DNA of 64,000 nucleotides, taken from contig CM059623.1 in NCBI GenBank assembly GCA_030435675.1, positions 9,450,012 through 9,514,011 on the forward strand, given 5' to 3'. The stretch is from Steinernema hermaphroditum (Eukaryota > Nematoda > Chromadorea > Rhabditida > Steinernematidae). The first letter of the stretch is position 1. Each line of letters opens with the position of its first letter. A program made the position numbers and the translations under genes. Below, in pieces: positions 51,256 to 62,501 of this stretch. A model generated the notes under the pieces. It was not told the origin of the DNA. It saw nothing but the letters and a program-made list of their open reading frames with translations, and made no database searches.

Positions 51256-52659
51256 TTGATGGTTTGTCGGCACCAAATACTAATGACTATCATGGGAATC
51301 AACGACGACGTCTTTCGTCTTAACCTCAGTACCATGGATAGTGGTTACGCGAAACGCAGCAGCGCTACTATCGACAAAGTGACGATGAGGGACGGAAGAC
51401 CCGAAGCAGTGAAGATGAAGAGACAACGGAAGGCTGGAGCAGTCGAGAAAAGGTCGAAGAGGAAGCTGGTGGAAGGACATGTCTACAACTATCCCCGTGG
51501 AGAGCGTGTGCTTCCCCTGGTGCCGGAGAAATTTGCCATTGAGAAGGTGAAGATGGTCACCAGAGTGGATCAGTTGAAGGAGGTGGTCAGTGACCTGAAC
51601 AGACAGGTCGAGTTCGCCGTAGACGTCGAGCACCACATCTCTAGACGGTATGAGGCGAAGACGTGTCTAATCCAGATCTCAACTCGGGCGACCGACTACG
51701 TCATCGACACCCTGCAGCTCTGGAAGCACGTACACTTGCTGGAAGCACCCCTGGGCAACGAGCGCATTCGCAAAGTGTTCCACTGCGCCAACAACGACAT
51801 GATGTGGCTTCACAGGGACTTCGGTCTCGAGGTGAAGAATCTCTTCGACACCCAGAAGGCGATGATCGCTCTTGGATTCGCAAGGAAGGGACTACAGTAT
51901 CTGGTGAAGTCCTACTGTGGCTTCCTGCTCGACAAGAAGCACCAGAAGTCAGACTGGAGCATCCGGCCACTTCCCAAGGACATGGTGGACTACGCGGCCC
52001 AAGACACGCACCATCTTCTCTACTGCTACGACCAGCTGAAGAACGAACTCATCGATAGGGGCCTCCTCGAGCACATCCTAAAGGCGTCGGACGCGGTGAC
52101 CAGGGAAAGGGAAGGCGCGAAAGAGAGCTTCCTCTACGGAGGGGAGGTCTTCGAAGGCTGGAGCGAATGGTCCATCGAGCAGAAGAACCTGGCCATGCTG
52201 GTCTTCGACGCCACAGAGGACTTCGCGGCGCGTCATGATGTGCGTCCGGTGAAGGTGATCCCCGCGAACTTCTTGGAGGAGATCGTGAACGAAGTGATGA
52301 GGATTCTCGACCTGGACGAGGTCAGCGGACTGAGCGCTTCCTGCTACTTGCTCCCGAAAGGCACCTTCTACATGCACAGGGACTCCCTGGATCACGCTCA
52401 TGGTTGCACTGGTTGGACGCCACGGGTACTGCAAGACCAACAGTTTCTACTACGATGCTACTTTGTGGAACAGATCCACGACGAAGAACTGATGCCTTTT
52501 GCGAGGCAGTGCGCCTTTGAAAGCGGCAAGATGTTCCCCGACATCGACGTTGTGCTCCCGCGACAAGCCGGATCCGTTGGGTACACGAAGACGTTTCCGG
52601 GATTGCCAGGAAAGGGCCCATGTTGGCCCGCCCCGCGGGCAGCTACCTACCGAGTTTAA
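51256..52659 (+). CDS. Intronless RRP6/EXOSC10-like 3'-5' exoribonuclease, shortened
   Basis: One uninterrupted frame of 467 codons. A start further in (MDSGYAKRSS at 51334) is also possible. The central 200 residues are the DEDD-Y exonuclease of the RRP6 class: FAVDVEHH (Exo I Asp and Glu), CANNDMMWLHRDFGLEVKNLFDT (Exo II Asp) and YAAQDTHHLLYCYD (Exo III Tyr and Asp). After it comes a diverged HRDC-like region (MLVFDATEDFAARHDVRP) and a tail with unrelated-looking sequence. The N-terminal PMC2NT domain and the long C-terminus of full RRP6 (over 800 residues) are missing. With no intron in 1.4 kb among intron-rich neighbours, a retroposed copy is likely. Confidence 0.85.
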   Translation: MMVCRHQILMTIMGINDDVFRLNLSTMDSGYAKRSSATIDKVTMRDGRPEAVKMKRQRKAGAVEKRSKRKLVEGHVYNYPRGERVLPLVPEKFAIEKVKMVTRVDQLKEVVSDLNRQVEFAVDVEHHISRRYEAKTCLIQISTRATDYVIDTLQLWKHVHLLEAPLGNERIRKVFHCANNDMMWLHRDFGLEVKNLFDTQKAMIALGFARKGLQYLVKSYCGFLLDKKHQKSDWSIRPLPKDMVDYAAQDTHHLLYCYDQLKNELIDRGLLEHILKASDAVTREREGAKESFLYGGEVFEGWSEWSIEQKNLAMLVFDATEDFAARHDVRPVKVIPANFLEEIVNEVMRILDLDEVSGLSASCYLLPKGTFYMHRDSLDHAHGCTGWTPRVLQDQQFLLRCYFVEQIHDEELMPFARQCAFESGKMFPDIDVVLPRQAGSVGYTKTFPGLPGKGPCWPAPRAATYRV

Positions 52660-53164
52660 GACGCCAGGACGATGTGTTGCGAATAAATGATTCATTGTTA
52701 AACCTACATAGCGTGTCATCTCTGTAGATTGCCTTCAAAATCCGAAGTCCTTTTAAGACATGGAACTTCTTTAGGTAGATATGACAATATATGTATGTGA
52801 CACGGTGGAATGCTACCTCTGAAGAAGCCCCCACTTAAGAATTCGTTGATGTTCACCTTTTTTGACTCTGACATAGAAAAAAACTTGGATGTAGTCTGGA
52901 CGCGCCAGCGGTCGTCTCATCTCAGCGCACCTTGCAGGACGCTCGTCACCTGTGCCACCTTTCGTCGAGCCGCCGTCAGAGAACTTTTTGCTCGTCAGGT
53001 GTAATGGGGTGGCACTTCCCCGTCCCCCAGGCGGTGACGTCGCATAATCCCCGAGGTGCTCCTGTTTTTGACAATCGGCAATTATTTGTCTTCTCCGCTC
53101 AACTCTACGACGGCGCGATCGAAGACTTCGCGGATCCCTTTCGATGTTTTCGCTTTCAGCAAAG
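52660..53164. other. Spacer upstream of the first methyltransferase gene
   Basis: About 500 bp without a supported gene. A GCTTTCAG acceptor ends at 53160, five bases before the ATG of the next gene, and looks like a trans-splice site. Confidence 0.45.
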
Positions 53165-55343
53165 ATGGCGACGCTCTCGAGCTTTCCCTCCACGGAGACC
53201 GAGTACTCCGAAGACGACGTCATGGAGGTTTCCGAGGCTTCCGAGGACCCCGAGTCCTCCTCCGAAGTGGCCGTCTACGGCCCCGGCGACTACAAGGAGA
53301 AGTTCAACCCGACCGACTACCTCAACTTCTACTACAGCAAGTGAGTTCGGGGGCACAGGCCTAGAGCACTCCGAAGGGTTTCAGCGCCGCGATGCCCCAG
53401 GGCGCCCGCGTGAGCCTCTTCGTGCTCCCGATCTTCGCCCACATCATGGAGGAGACCATGGCGCCCGAGGAGCGCTTCTCCATGATCGACGTTGGCTCCG
53501 GGCCCACCATCTACTCCGCCGTCTGCTTCCGCACGCTCGTCCGGCGCATCTACTTGACCGACTACGTTGAGAGCAATCTGACGGTGCTCGAGGAGTGGCT
53601 GAACAAGTCAAAACCGTTCGACTGGAGTACGGTCATTTCTGTCGTTAAGAGGTTGGTAGGGAGATTCGTGGAGGGCACTTTTGAGAATGACGATTGCCAA
53701 AGAGAATGACTAAGGGGGACGAAAGCGTTCTTCATGTATTTCGCTCTTCTAAAGGGGTCAAAGTGACGTTCACTACCGGTTTTGTGTTGACCTATGAGAG
53801 CCGTTGGTGTTTACCTCAGGATTTAATTCGTTTTTTTTTAAACTTTTTTTTAACGTTTTTAACTCATTCAACTCGTTTAACTGATTGTAGCTCTTGAATT
53901 GCCCAAAAATCTAATTCTAATGGCGTAAGGCACCCGGTTCGGCCCAATTCATGTGAACCTCTTCAAAACCGTTTCGTCCTAACATTTGTGCGCCATCCTA
54001 AAGTCCATATGACACTCTCAGCCTATGAAAATCCTTGACAAATGTGTCACATCTTCGTCACAATCTGCGCCAAAGTACAGCACAAAGCTCAGACACCGTC
54101 CAAACTCTCAGCTGTTCGTTTATTTAACGACTGATCGCCGCTGCCAACTTCCTGATCGCTCTGCTAAGTGCAGAGCTCTTATCTGGAGTCGCCAAAGGCA
54201 CAAAAAACGTCGTAAAAAGAGAAAGCGCTGAGCAGGGGTGACACGACGACCGATCACCGACTCTGATTAACGACACTTGCGGGCCGACGGCATTTAAAGA
54301 ATTCTTTTTGCAGGCCAAGTGCTCGATGAAGAAATGTTCGGCGACGGTCGCCGCGGCCAAATGTTTGCCTTGGTTCATACTTTGCATGTAGCATGATGTG
54401 TGGAGCGTAGACAGAGTAGACCACACGTTTAGGAATGCGGTAGAAAGCCGCCATGAAGTTCATCTTGACCATCGCTTGTGGCAGCAATAATCTGTCTTGA
54501 TCTTTAATGTGATGCTAGTGTTGGTCAAATACCTTGAATTTAACACTGTAACAAGCGATGAAGAGCAATTTCGTATTCTTCGCTGAATCGGGTTCTTATG
54601 GCAGGCGTCATTTTATGAAGTCTAAACTTGGGTTGGCACTTCGAGTCGAGTTCGAGTCGCCGTTTTTGACTCATTTCGATAACTCGACGTTTTTTGACTC
54701 CAATGATAACCCAGGGTCCAAGAAGCTTCGTTTCAGGAACGAGGGAGGACGACCGCCGAACGTGTGGGAAGTCGCTAAGATCGAGGCGCTGTGCCGACAG
54801 AAAGTGGCCAAGGGAGGCATCTTCCATGCCGACGTGCACCAGCCGAAGGTCTGCCCGTTCGAGCAGATGGCCAACAGAGAGTACGACATCATGGTCTCCA
54901 TCTTCTGCCTCGAGGCCGCTTGCTCCACCTTCGACGAGTACAGACAGGCTATGAAGAACATGGTAGGCCACTTCTGCTATTTCAAGTCGAAACAATAGCT
55001 CAGTTCATCCTCTTATCATCTACTGAGAAACCCGATCTTCTCCCCTCTCACAGAAATCGTTTAGACAAACATGCTCCGACCGGGTGGGCGTCTAATCCTC
55101 GGCTCGGTGACCGAAGACAGCTGCTACGTCGCCGGAATGCCCTCCAAGGAGCGTGCCGTGGTCTTCTCACTACTGCACCTCACCGAGCAGGAGATCGTCG
55201 ACACGCTCGAGGAGTGCGACTTCGACCTGAGCACGATGCGAAAGTACGCTCTGAACCACGAGGGGGTACTGTACCTAATGGTGAGCAAAAGACCGAGGGC
55301 GAAGCTGGCCTACACCCCCGGCAGATTCATCCGACTATCCTGA
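53165..55343 (+). CDS. NNMT/PNMT/TEMT-family methyltransferase, copy 1
   Basis: S-adenosylmethionine-dependent small-molecule methyltransferase of the family that includes nicotinamide and amine N-methyltransferases. Exons 53165-53340, 53385-53651, 54737-54962 and 55065-55343 give 315 residues. Seen in order: the substrate-side YKEKFNPTDYLNFYYS near residue 45, SAM motif I IDVGSGPTIYSA, the following acidic YLTDYVESN, GGIFHADVHQP, SIFCLEAACSTFDEYRQAM, and LRPGGRLILGSV with CDFDLSTMRKYAL. Intron 2 is 1085 nt, unusually long here. The exon structure equals that of the inverted copy at 57.9-59.3 kb. Substrate cannot be fixed. Confidence 0.9.
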
Positions 55344-55534
55344 AGAGAATTGATTTCTATTTTCATCTCGTATATTGCGGGAATAAACCATTGTGGAATG
55401 AGGGCATCTAGAGGAGGAGATTCTGGACGGGAAGTGATGTTAGCGCGCCGATTGCCGATTTGAGCATCGTCTCTTTAGACGTGAAAATAGATGGTAGGTG
55501 CAGTAAACAGGAAACATGTTTTATTAGGGTGAGA

Positions 55535-56035
55535 CGTTTCTCCAGGAGCCATCCACTTCCTCTTCCTTCAGAAGTTAATGGCTAGGGAAAGATCCAAGCT
55601 CCGATTCTTCAGGATAGCAGACATCCGGTGCACGCGTAGGTGCGCTTGATCTGTTCACAAGCCGTCGTATAATTGGCTCGAAGCTTAGTCCAGATGCAAA
55701 CATAAGCAGAATCGTCATAGTTCACACTGATCGGCGTGATACTCAGATTCCTACAGCCGTAGCACGTGTTGAACTTCCCAGCTATGATACCATATGGCAT
55801 GTGGCGTAAGTTGAGGAGTACTTGCTACATATATGACCTCAAGGGTAGAGACCCTAGTATTTTTGCAACAATATCACTAGAGGGGTGTGGTGTGGCAATG
55901 TCAGAGAAGACAGAGATAAGTGATAAGTAACTCAAGCCTCTAGGGACATACAAATTAAAAGCTTGTTGGTCAAGTTGAGGCTCTGGATAAGGACGGTTCT
56001 CCAGGAGCCACTTCCTTCAGAAGTTAGTGGCTAGG
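55535..56035 (-). repeat. Duplicated unit with conserved small ORF (copy 2), flanked by direct repeats
   Basis: The minus-strand ORF 55800-55609 matches the small ORF at 40.7 kb (shared YGCRNL.ITPIS, then WTKLRANYTTA). Homology extends upstream to about 55950. A roughly 45-bp block with TTCTCCAGGAGCCA and CTTCAGAAGTTA(A/G)TGGCTAGG lies on both sides (about 55538-55585 and 55993-56035) in the same orientation, so the unit sits between direct repeats. Confidence 0.6.
55609..55800 (-). CDS. Small ORF, copy 2 of the duplicated conserved segment
   Basis: 63 codons. Compared with copy 1 it keeps FN..YGCRNL, ITPIS, DDSAY and WTKLRANYTTA and gains cysteines (YVCIWT, TTACEQ, YACTGC), giving an even set that could pair in a secreted domain. 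The C-terminal ends differ between copies. Codon differences are mostly synonymous or conservative. Confidence 0.42.
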   Translation of the reverse strand: MPYGIIAGKFNTCYGCRNLSITPISVNYDDSAYVCIWTKLRANYTTACEQIKRTYACTGCLLS

Positions 56036-56920
56036 GCCCACTTCTCGTTGCTTGTAATCAGAAGAAGAATGCTCTCTAGTTTTTGCAAGACGGAGAAGAC
56101 GCAATTGACTTTTTCAAACCTCTCTGAGTGTCGGGGAGGCCGTGTCGAAGTCCAAGCCCCCAATTTCGGTTGAGGCCATCAGATGGCTCTCCTTCACTTG
56201 CTTCGATTGTCTTCGGATGAGTTGCAGAACATCGGCATCACGGGGCTCTGCTCCACGTCCCGATTCATCTTCGAACGATTGGTCTCCGAAAATCCACGCT
56301 GTTTATGTCCCTCGCTGCCTGGACTGTTTTCGTGCTCTCTCTTTTTTTTTGTCGCCTACGGCTCCTTGTCGAGCTTGTCCATGGACGAACACAAGTCTTT
56401 ATTTTATCTGTCGGAATTTAGCATACTTCGAGCATTCCGTTGAAAAGAACTTTGTGGTTGGCCTGGAATATGGAAAGGTGGAAAGAGTTCTCAACCATCA
56501 GATTTTCTGTAATTGAGAGGAATTCTGTAATTGACATTGCTTTCGCAAATATGCTGGTTCGTCTTCTTTAAACCCACGCACTATTCCTGTGCCGAGTGCG
56601 AACATCGTGAGGAAAACGTAACAGACGTAGGAAAGTAGGAAAAATCGCAAAAAGGCTTTACGTATATTACGATTTGTACGACTTCTTGCATTGCTGGTGC
56701 CACGCGTACTCTGCCGTTTTTGAGGAACCGAACCTTCGACGTTCTAATAGATCGGTAATAGAGCGTACTACCGATAAGAAATCGAGACCATCTTTTTACA
56801 TGCAAAAAATAGCCTACATATGTAGGTTGAGTTCGATTTTGATTCAGATTTTTCCTTGTGATTTTGGGTGCCACGCGTACTCTAACGCGTAAAACATATG
56901 AGAAAAGTTGATTGAAGATA
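56036..56920. other. Intergenic region between the methyltransferase genes
   Basis: About 900 bp, no supported gene. The motif GGTGCCACGCGTACTC occurs twice (about 56697 and 56867), spaced 170 bp. Confidence 0.4.
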
Positions 56921-56923
56921 AAT

Positions 56924-57010
56924 AAAAAATTTTGGACCCGCAGGGGTTCGAACCACCACTCCCTTTTGTATTGGTAACCGACAGCACTACCACTCGACCA
57001 CACAGGCAAT
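56924..57010 (-). repeat. tRNA-like Pol III unit
   Basis: On the minus strand: TGTGGTCGAGTGGTAGTGC fits an A-box, TGGTTCGAACCCC fits a B-box exactly (GGTTCGAACC), and a T6 run follows within about 10 bases of the end. The acceptor and T stems pair poorly, so it is a tRNA pseudogene or SINE head rather than a sound tRNA gene. Confidence 0.5.
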
Positions 57011-57885
57011 GCCGCTTGTAGCCATTGCGGTCATACTAGTATCGAGTGCTGTGAATTTTTGCAACTTCGTGGCCATGTTTTGGGTACATGCCTTAATTTC
57101 GGGCCGCTGAGTTTATGTGCGTTTGACTCCCCAGCCCACCCTCTATTCGTCCCACCTCACCGCAGCCCGATCGGCGCGTATCACTTCGCGAGGTTCCCTT
57201 GTGAGTTGATTAGCGGCAGACCCGTGGAACTCTTCGTGAACCTTGAATTGGAGAGGCAGCGGCCGACATCATCAGCTTGTGTGAAATAGCCATGGTCGAA
57301 GGACGTGGAATAATTTGGCTAGATAGAGTATGTATGTATCGATTGCGAATGAGATGATTTGCAGCGGAAAAAGGTACGGTTGGAAAAGAGGATATCAAAA
57401 GCTTGAAGCCATTAATTACTGTCCTCAGCTTCTTTGAGTCCATGACGCTGATGGTAGGCAGAATTCATGTCGGGTCTGCATTGTCCACAATGAGAATGTT
57501 TTAGGCTGAAGCAAGAACAGCGTTCGCCTCAGTTATCCCGTACTTGCTGTATCGGATTGAAGAATTCCTCCACAAACCGAAAATTTCGTGTTCGGGTTCG
57601 GGTTCGGGTTTTCGGGTCGGGTACCCGAACTTACGGGTACCCGAACTTACGGGTACCCGGACAACAGAGCCGGTTATGATGGCAGGAGCAACTAGTGGGG
57701 AGCCGATGCCCACTTGGAGTAGCGCAAGAAGAGCAAGGACTCCATGAAGGCGTACTGTAATGTGAAGCAGCATAAAATATCGTAAAAGAGAACAAATTTA
57801 TTATTTTCTAAAATAACTGTACAAAACGAAAATAAATTTTGTTAAAGCTGCGTCTCTACCGGCATTCTGATCGAACAGCTCTCCC
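57011..57885. repeat. Intergenic region with TTCGGG and GGGTACCC repeats
   Basis: At about 57592-57616 there are several copies of TTCGGG; directly after, a 16-bp unit GGGTACCCGAACTTAC is repeated (57619-57660) and carries a KpnI-type palindrome. No gene supported. Confidence 0.55.
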
Positions 57886-59337
57886 TCAGTGCTTCCCGAC
57901 AGGGCTGGCCTTCCTCTCCACTGGCGGTACGTCCTTCTTGCTGACCATCAGGAAGAGAACTCCCTCGTTGCTAAGGGCGTACTTCCTCATCGTCGTCAGA
58001 TCGAAGTCGCACTCCTCGAGGCTCTCCAGAATCTGTGCCTCCGTCAGATGGAGAAGATGGAAGATCGTCGCCTCGCCCGACTTCGACATCCCCGAGATGT
58101 AGGTTGTGTCCTCGGTGACCGACCCGAGGATCAGTCTGCCGCGCGGGCGGATTAGGCTCGTCTAACATAGGATAAGTCTCTCGTCAGAAGCTGTCTAGTA
58201 CCATGTTTTTCATGGCGATCTTGTACTGCTGGAAGTTGGAGCAGGCGGCCTCGAGGCAGAAGACGGAGACCATGACGTCGAAGAGGATGTTCTTCTTCAG
58301 GAACGGAATCACTTTCTCTTCCGTTACGTTGGCGTGGAAGATGCCTCCGTTGGTGATCTTCTTGCGACAGTTTTCCAGGATTTCGCCGATTTTTTCCTCC
58401 GAAAGAGGACGAGATCCTTCGTTCCTGCAACCGGAGGAGATCATTTTAAGAACTGTGGAATTTCACACTAAAAATCAATAAGTGCATCAAGTCAGTGCTT
58501 CTTTTATACTGTTCTATAAAATAAAGTGGGTGCAATGGTCATTTATAATGATTCTTACAAGGGAACCTTCTGAAATGTCCTCCAAGTCGAGCTGCCATAC
58601 AAAAGGTAGGATTGTCATACACAAAGCCTTCTTAAAGAACCCTAAGTCCTGGATTTACACCTAAGGTAACCCCGATATTGAAAAACTGAGGATTCCAAAG
58701 GAATCTGAGGTGGAACTGTCGATATCTCAATTTTCTACAAAATGGTGTTCCGATCAGCGACTCTGTTTCGTCAGTGACAGAACTCAAGCCTATGAATACC
58801 TCGCAACGACTTTGACGACGCTACTCCAGTCAAAGGGCCTCGTATTGGCCACCCATGACTCCAGAACGTCGAGGTTGTGTTGGGCGTAGTCGGTCAGATA
58901 GATTCTACTGACGACGTCGCGGAAGCAGATGGCCGAGTAGATGGTGGGTCCGGCGCCCATGTCGACCAGGGAACTCCGCTCCTTCTCGGGAACCGTCTCC
59001 GCTAGGATGTGAGCGAAGATCGGCAGGACGAAGAGACTCACTCGCGTTCCTTGGGACATCGATTCGCTGCAAGAATGAAGGTTCGATCCTTTTCTCTTGA
59101 ACTACCGTAATCCCACAAGATTTCGACTTTTTATGTTCGAGTAATGGACTGAAACATCGCTGGAAGAATGAAGAAGGCTCACCTGCTGTAGTAGAACTGC
59201 AGATAGGCCTCCGGGTCGAAGTGGGAAAGGTAGTCCTTTGGTCCAAAAACGGCGACTTCCGACTCTTCCCTCTCCTCGACTCTCATCTCCTTGGCGGCGC
59301 TTCCGTTGAGTAGCGATGAAGCCGCGGTGGTGGCCAT
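57886..59337 (-). CDS. NNMT/PNMT/TEMT-family methyltransferase, copy 2
   Basis: Exons 59337-59183, 59066-58800, 58424-58202 and 58161-57886 give 306 residues with intron positions matching copy 1. Motifs: FGPKDYLSHFDPEAYLQFYY, VDMGAGPTIY (SAM motif I), IYLTDYAQHN, GGIFHANV, SVFCLEAACSNFQQYKIAM, and GRLILGSVTEDTTYISG with CDFDLTTMRKYALS. The start at 59337 (MATTAASS) mirrors the MATLSSF start of copy 1; an in-frame ATG at 59361 would add eight residues. The two genes point at each other, about 2.5 kb apart, so they arose by an inverted duplication or later inversion. Protein divergence is considerable. Confidence 0.9.
58200..58800. repeat. Foldback-terminus-like sequence inside intron 2 of methyltransferase copy 2
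   Basis: At about 58557-58596, within the 375-nt intron 58425-58799, TTACAAGGGAACCTTCTGAA followed by a TCGAGCTG stretch matches the end of the 23-24 kb foldback element. Only one end is seen here. Confidence 0.5.
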
Positions 59338-59361
59338 TACGCATGCACTCCGAAGTGACAA

Positions 59362-61750
59362 AGGCGATAAAAACTTCGAGGGGAGGGGGACAAACAGTCG
59401 CGAGACGACAGCTGCAGAAGTTCTGGCGGCGAGCGGAGTCGGAGCGACTTAAGAAGAGCGCCGAGAAGGAGGCGGGCAAACAGAAGCCGCGCGGAGGACT
59501 CTAGGGATGAACTCATGGATCAGACCTATAAATCAAGGAATGGGTTACGATAGGTGACTCGTGGGGTGGCCACTGAGGACTCGAAACACTTTCTGTCCTC
59601 GAAAGTCAAACAGTGTCGAATTACACTTCAGTAATCGTCAAAAGGCGACGGATCTCGGGAGTGTAAAGCACGAGGAAGTCGTTTTTTGGGACAGGGTGTA
59701 AACCGGGTGGTCAGGGCAGGGCTGAAATGTGGTTAGAACACAAACTGCACCAGCATCCAGCATCCAGCAGACTATGTTTCTATATTATGCCAACGGGCTT
59801 CGGCAACGAAGAGGACGGCGATCTTCAGGAGGAGAGTTGTCCGCTCCATAGGGTTCCGTTCAGGGCTTGTGGACGTTCTGGTTTTTGGGGATTCTTTGAA
59901 AGGCGGTAACTTTTCTGACCTGTGTTATTATGACGGAAGATGTGGTTACCTTAAAAGTGAGGGGTGTGTGCAGTGGATCCTAAGACGAGACGCCTTGGCG
60001 CTTGGTGACCATAATCGTGTGCCATAATTAACCATGTAAAGTGAGCAAAGAAACTCGGAATGGCTAAATCAAATTCTACTTTTCTACTTGAAAAATAGCT
60101 TTTGTTTTCACGAACCAACGGTCAAAAATCGGCGTCTTCAGTGATCCACTTTGTGACGCCAGACCAATAAAACATAGCTGAGCTCAAAAACTACGGTATC
60201 CCTGGGCAGGCGGTCGAGTGCCGTGTGTGATCTCTGGTTCCCTTTACTTCTTAGATTCCTCTCATCCAGAGCGGTTGAGGAGATGCGCGAACATAACAGT
60301 AAAACTCGAACGTCACAAAATTAAGTGCTAGAAATGTTCTCAAATCCCCTTCACAATCTAAAGATTTCTAAATCCACCGACAGACCCACGTGGCCTGGTG
60401 TTATTCAGCCGTCGCCAAACTCTCACACCTATCGTAGTTGTTTATCCGATTGAACTTTTGCCAAATTGCCTGATTACCGAATCGTGGAAGATTGACCTAA
60501 CCGAAAAGAAGGCGAGAACAACAAGTACTTATCCACGAAACACATCGACCTCCAAGGCACTTTGCGTCCACGCGAAAGCACATAAATCGTGATAAAGGCG
60601 CCGCCGACGGACAATTTGCCTTGAGCGATGGCCTGATGCGAAACAAATTGGCGTCGTAAAGAACGTAACGATGATAACATTTGGATTGGTGGCTCAATTA
60701 GAGGCTCACTATTTGGAGTATCCAGTGATTGCGTTTGAAAGATATCTCTCAAGACATCAAATTGCTTTATTATACCTGATTAATTAATGGTGATTATCAA
60801 AATCTATCCGAGCACTACGTCTTCAAGAAGCATTAAAATTTTGTAGTAAAAATGTTCTAGTACTTCCCCTTTTTTGATTAACTTTTGTTGCATCTGAGGA
60901 TCCAGCAGTTGGATTCAATATCATGGTTAGTTCATCGAAAGTCACTTTTGTGCATATTTTTCTTTGTATTCTTTGTGCAATATTCTTGGCATATAGGCAG
61001 CTGAAATGCTCCAGGAGGTGTTGAGCCGCTCACTATACCAGTCAAACTTCATTTTTGATTTTCAGTCGCAAGTTGCGACTCGCAACTGAATGACTTAGCC
61101 GGTTGGAGCAGAATAGTTATAAAGGAAAATCTGCACGGAGACTTCTGAAGGCACAGATCTCGAAGAAGAGAAGGAGAGCCGAGGACTGATTCGAGATCGG
61201 GATCTGGGAAGCGAATGAGGATTTTTTTCTTTAGTACGACTTTCCTCAGGTCCCTGAAACCCAGAGGAACGCATAATCTTCGTAGCGACTGTTTAACACA
61301 TTTCTTTTCTGCTGTACTTTTCTGTATAGCATAGCTGGTCAAAAAAGAAAAGTCAGCGATTCCGATTTTGTTCAAAATGGGGACGCAGTTTCATCGTAGA
61401 GATGGATCACCGTAGTCAACAGCAACATGCAACATGCCTACCAATTTAAGCCACGGATGGGCGAAACAACAGCGAAGCAAGCCTCTTATTCCTTTGGATG
61501 GGGCCGGATGTAGCTTAGGTTCATGCCTAAAAGGCGACCCCATGTCTTGCACACTTCATAGTACAGTCCCGGAAACTTAATTTCCCTTACTGTGGAGTAC
61601 TGTATTCATTGTCATGTGGCCCACAGCTTTCCCATAATCTCTCGAGTTGAAAATTTCTCTGTCTTTCTTGGTTTTAGACTTCTCCGTGCACACAGATGTC
61701 TCTTTTTCGTCAAAGTTTCGTCTTTTCTCAATATTTATCCCAACTACCTT
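59362..61750. other. Intergenic region, no gene supported
   Basis: About 2.4 kb. Several short ORFs (for example minus 61375-61049) show no family resemblance and no splice context. AT-rich after 60770. No tRNA or clear repeat array was seen. Confidence 0.4.
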
Positions 61751-62501
61751 CTATATCATTCTCTTTTCGTATTCGTGCACGAGATCCGTCACCGCCTTCT
61801 TGAAGTCCAACAGATCGTGTTTCAGCATTTTCGCATCCAACCTTCGTGCCACATCGGTGACCAGGTCTCCGTACCTCGCGAATCCGTCGTCGTAGGGCTG
61901 CTGTGTGGGGGTCAGAGTCAGCTGCATCGCCTCCGAGGGCCCCGGAGACCCCTCGAAGACTTCTCCCGTCGCCGAGATGTATCTGTAGTTCCTCTTTCGA
62001 CTGCTCGAGTCAGGCTCCGACTTCACACAGCTTGACAGCTTTATGTCGTCCATGTAGCTTTCTGTCCTGAACCTTCTTTCGGTTACAGAAACCCTAGCAG
62101 AAACCTACAGACTGTAGTCATCTTCGATCTGTCCGTGGGGGCCCTCGTACAGGAAGGCTATATCGGCAAAGAACCTCCAGGAGACGAGTCCTTTCGCCTG
62201 CGCCTCCACGGGGTCGCAATTCACCTTCTTCATGATCTTCTTGAACGCGTCTCTCATGTGACGGAACGCCTCCTTCGCCACTCGACCTGTAAACGAGGGA
62301 CATTTCAGGACTGCACGCTCAGAACTCACTCGGGATCTTTTTGTGAGAAGAGGAGATGGCGGCGGCCACCTCGTCCCAGTACTGCTCCCTCCTCACCGTG
62401 CCCACAGTCGCCTCCTCCGTCTTGCTCCAGAGGGCCGGTCGCATCTTGACCTGGTTGATGATCTCGAAGCGCTGGTCATCGGTCAGCTGATAGCCTTCCA
62501 T
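61751..62501 (-). CDS. MADF-domain DNA-binding protein
   Basis: MADF domains are Myb-related DNA-binding modules of transcription regulators. Exons 62501-62330, 62286-62109 and 62066-61751 encode 221 residues. The MADF domain spans about residues 10-100: FEIINQVKMRPALWSKTEE, YWDEVAAAI, then FRHMRDAFKKIMKK and WRFFADIAFLYEGP. A Ser/Pro-rich linker leads to a C-terminal helical region (DVARRLDAKMLKHDLLDFKK) in the place where many MADF proteins have a BESS motif. Reading past exon 2 without splicing hits a TAG at once; splicing at the CT|GTAGGT donor continues in frame. A TTGCAG acceptor just upstream of the ATG suggests trans-splicing, and the DDX24-like gene upstream is on the same strand. 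Confidence 0.88.

Noticed and set aside
56924..57010. A functional tRNA gene
   Set aside because: A- and B-box words are present, but the acceptor and T stems pair poorly, so it is kept only as a tRNA-like unit.
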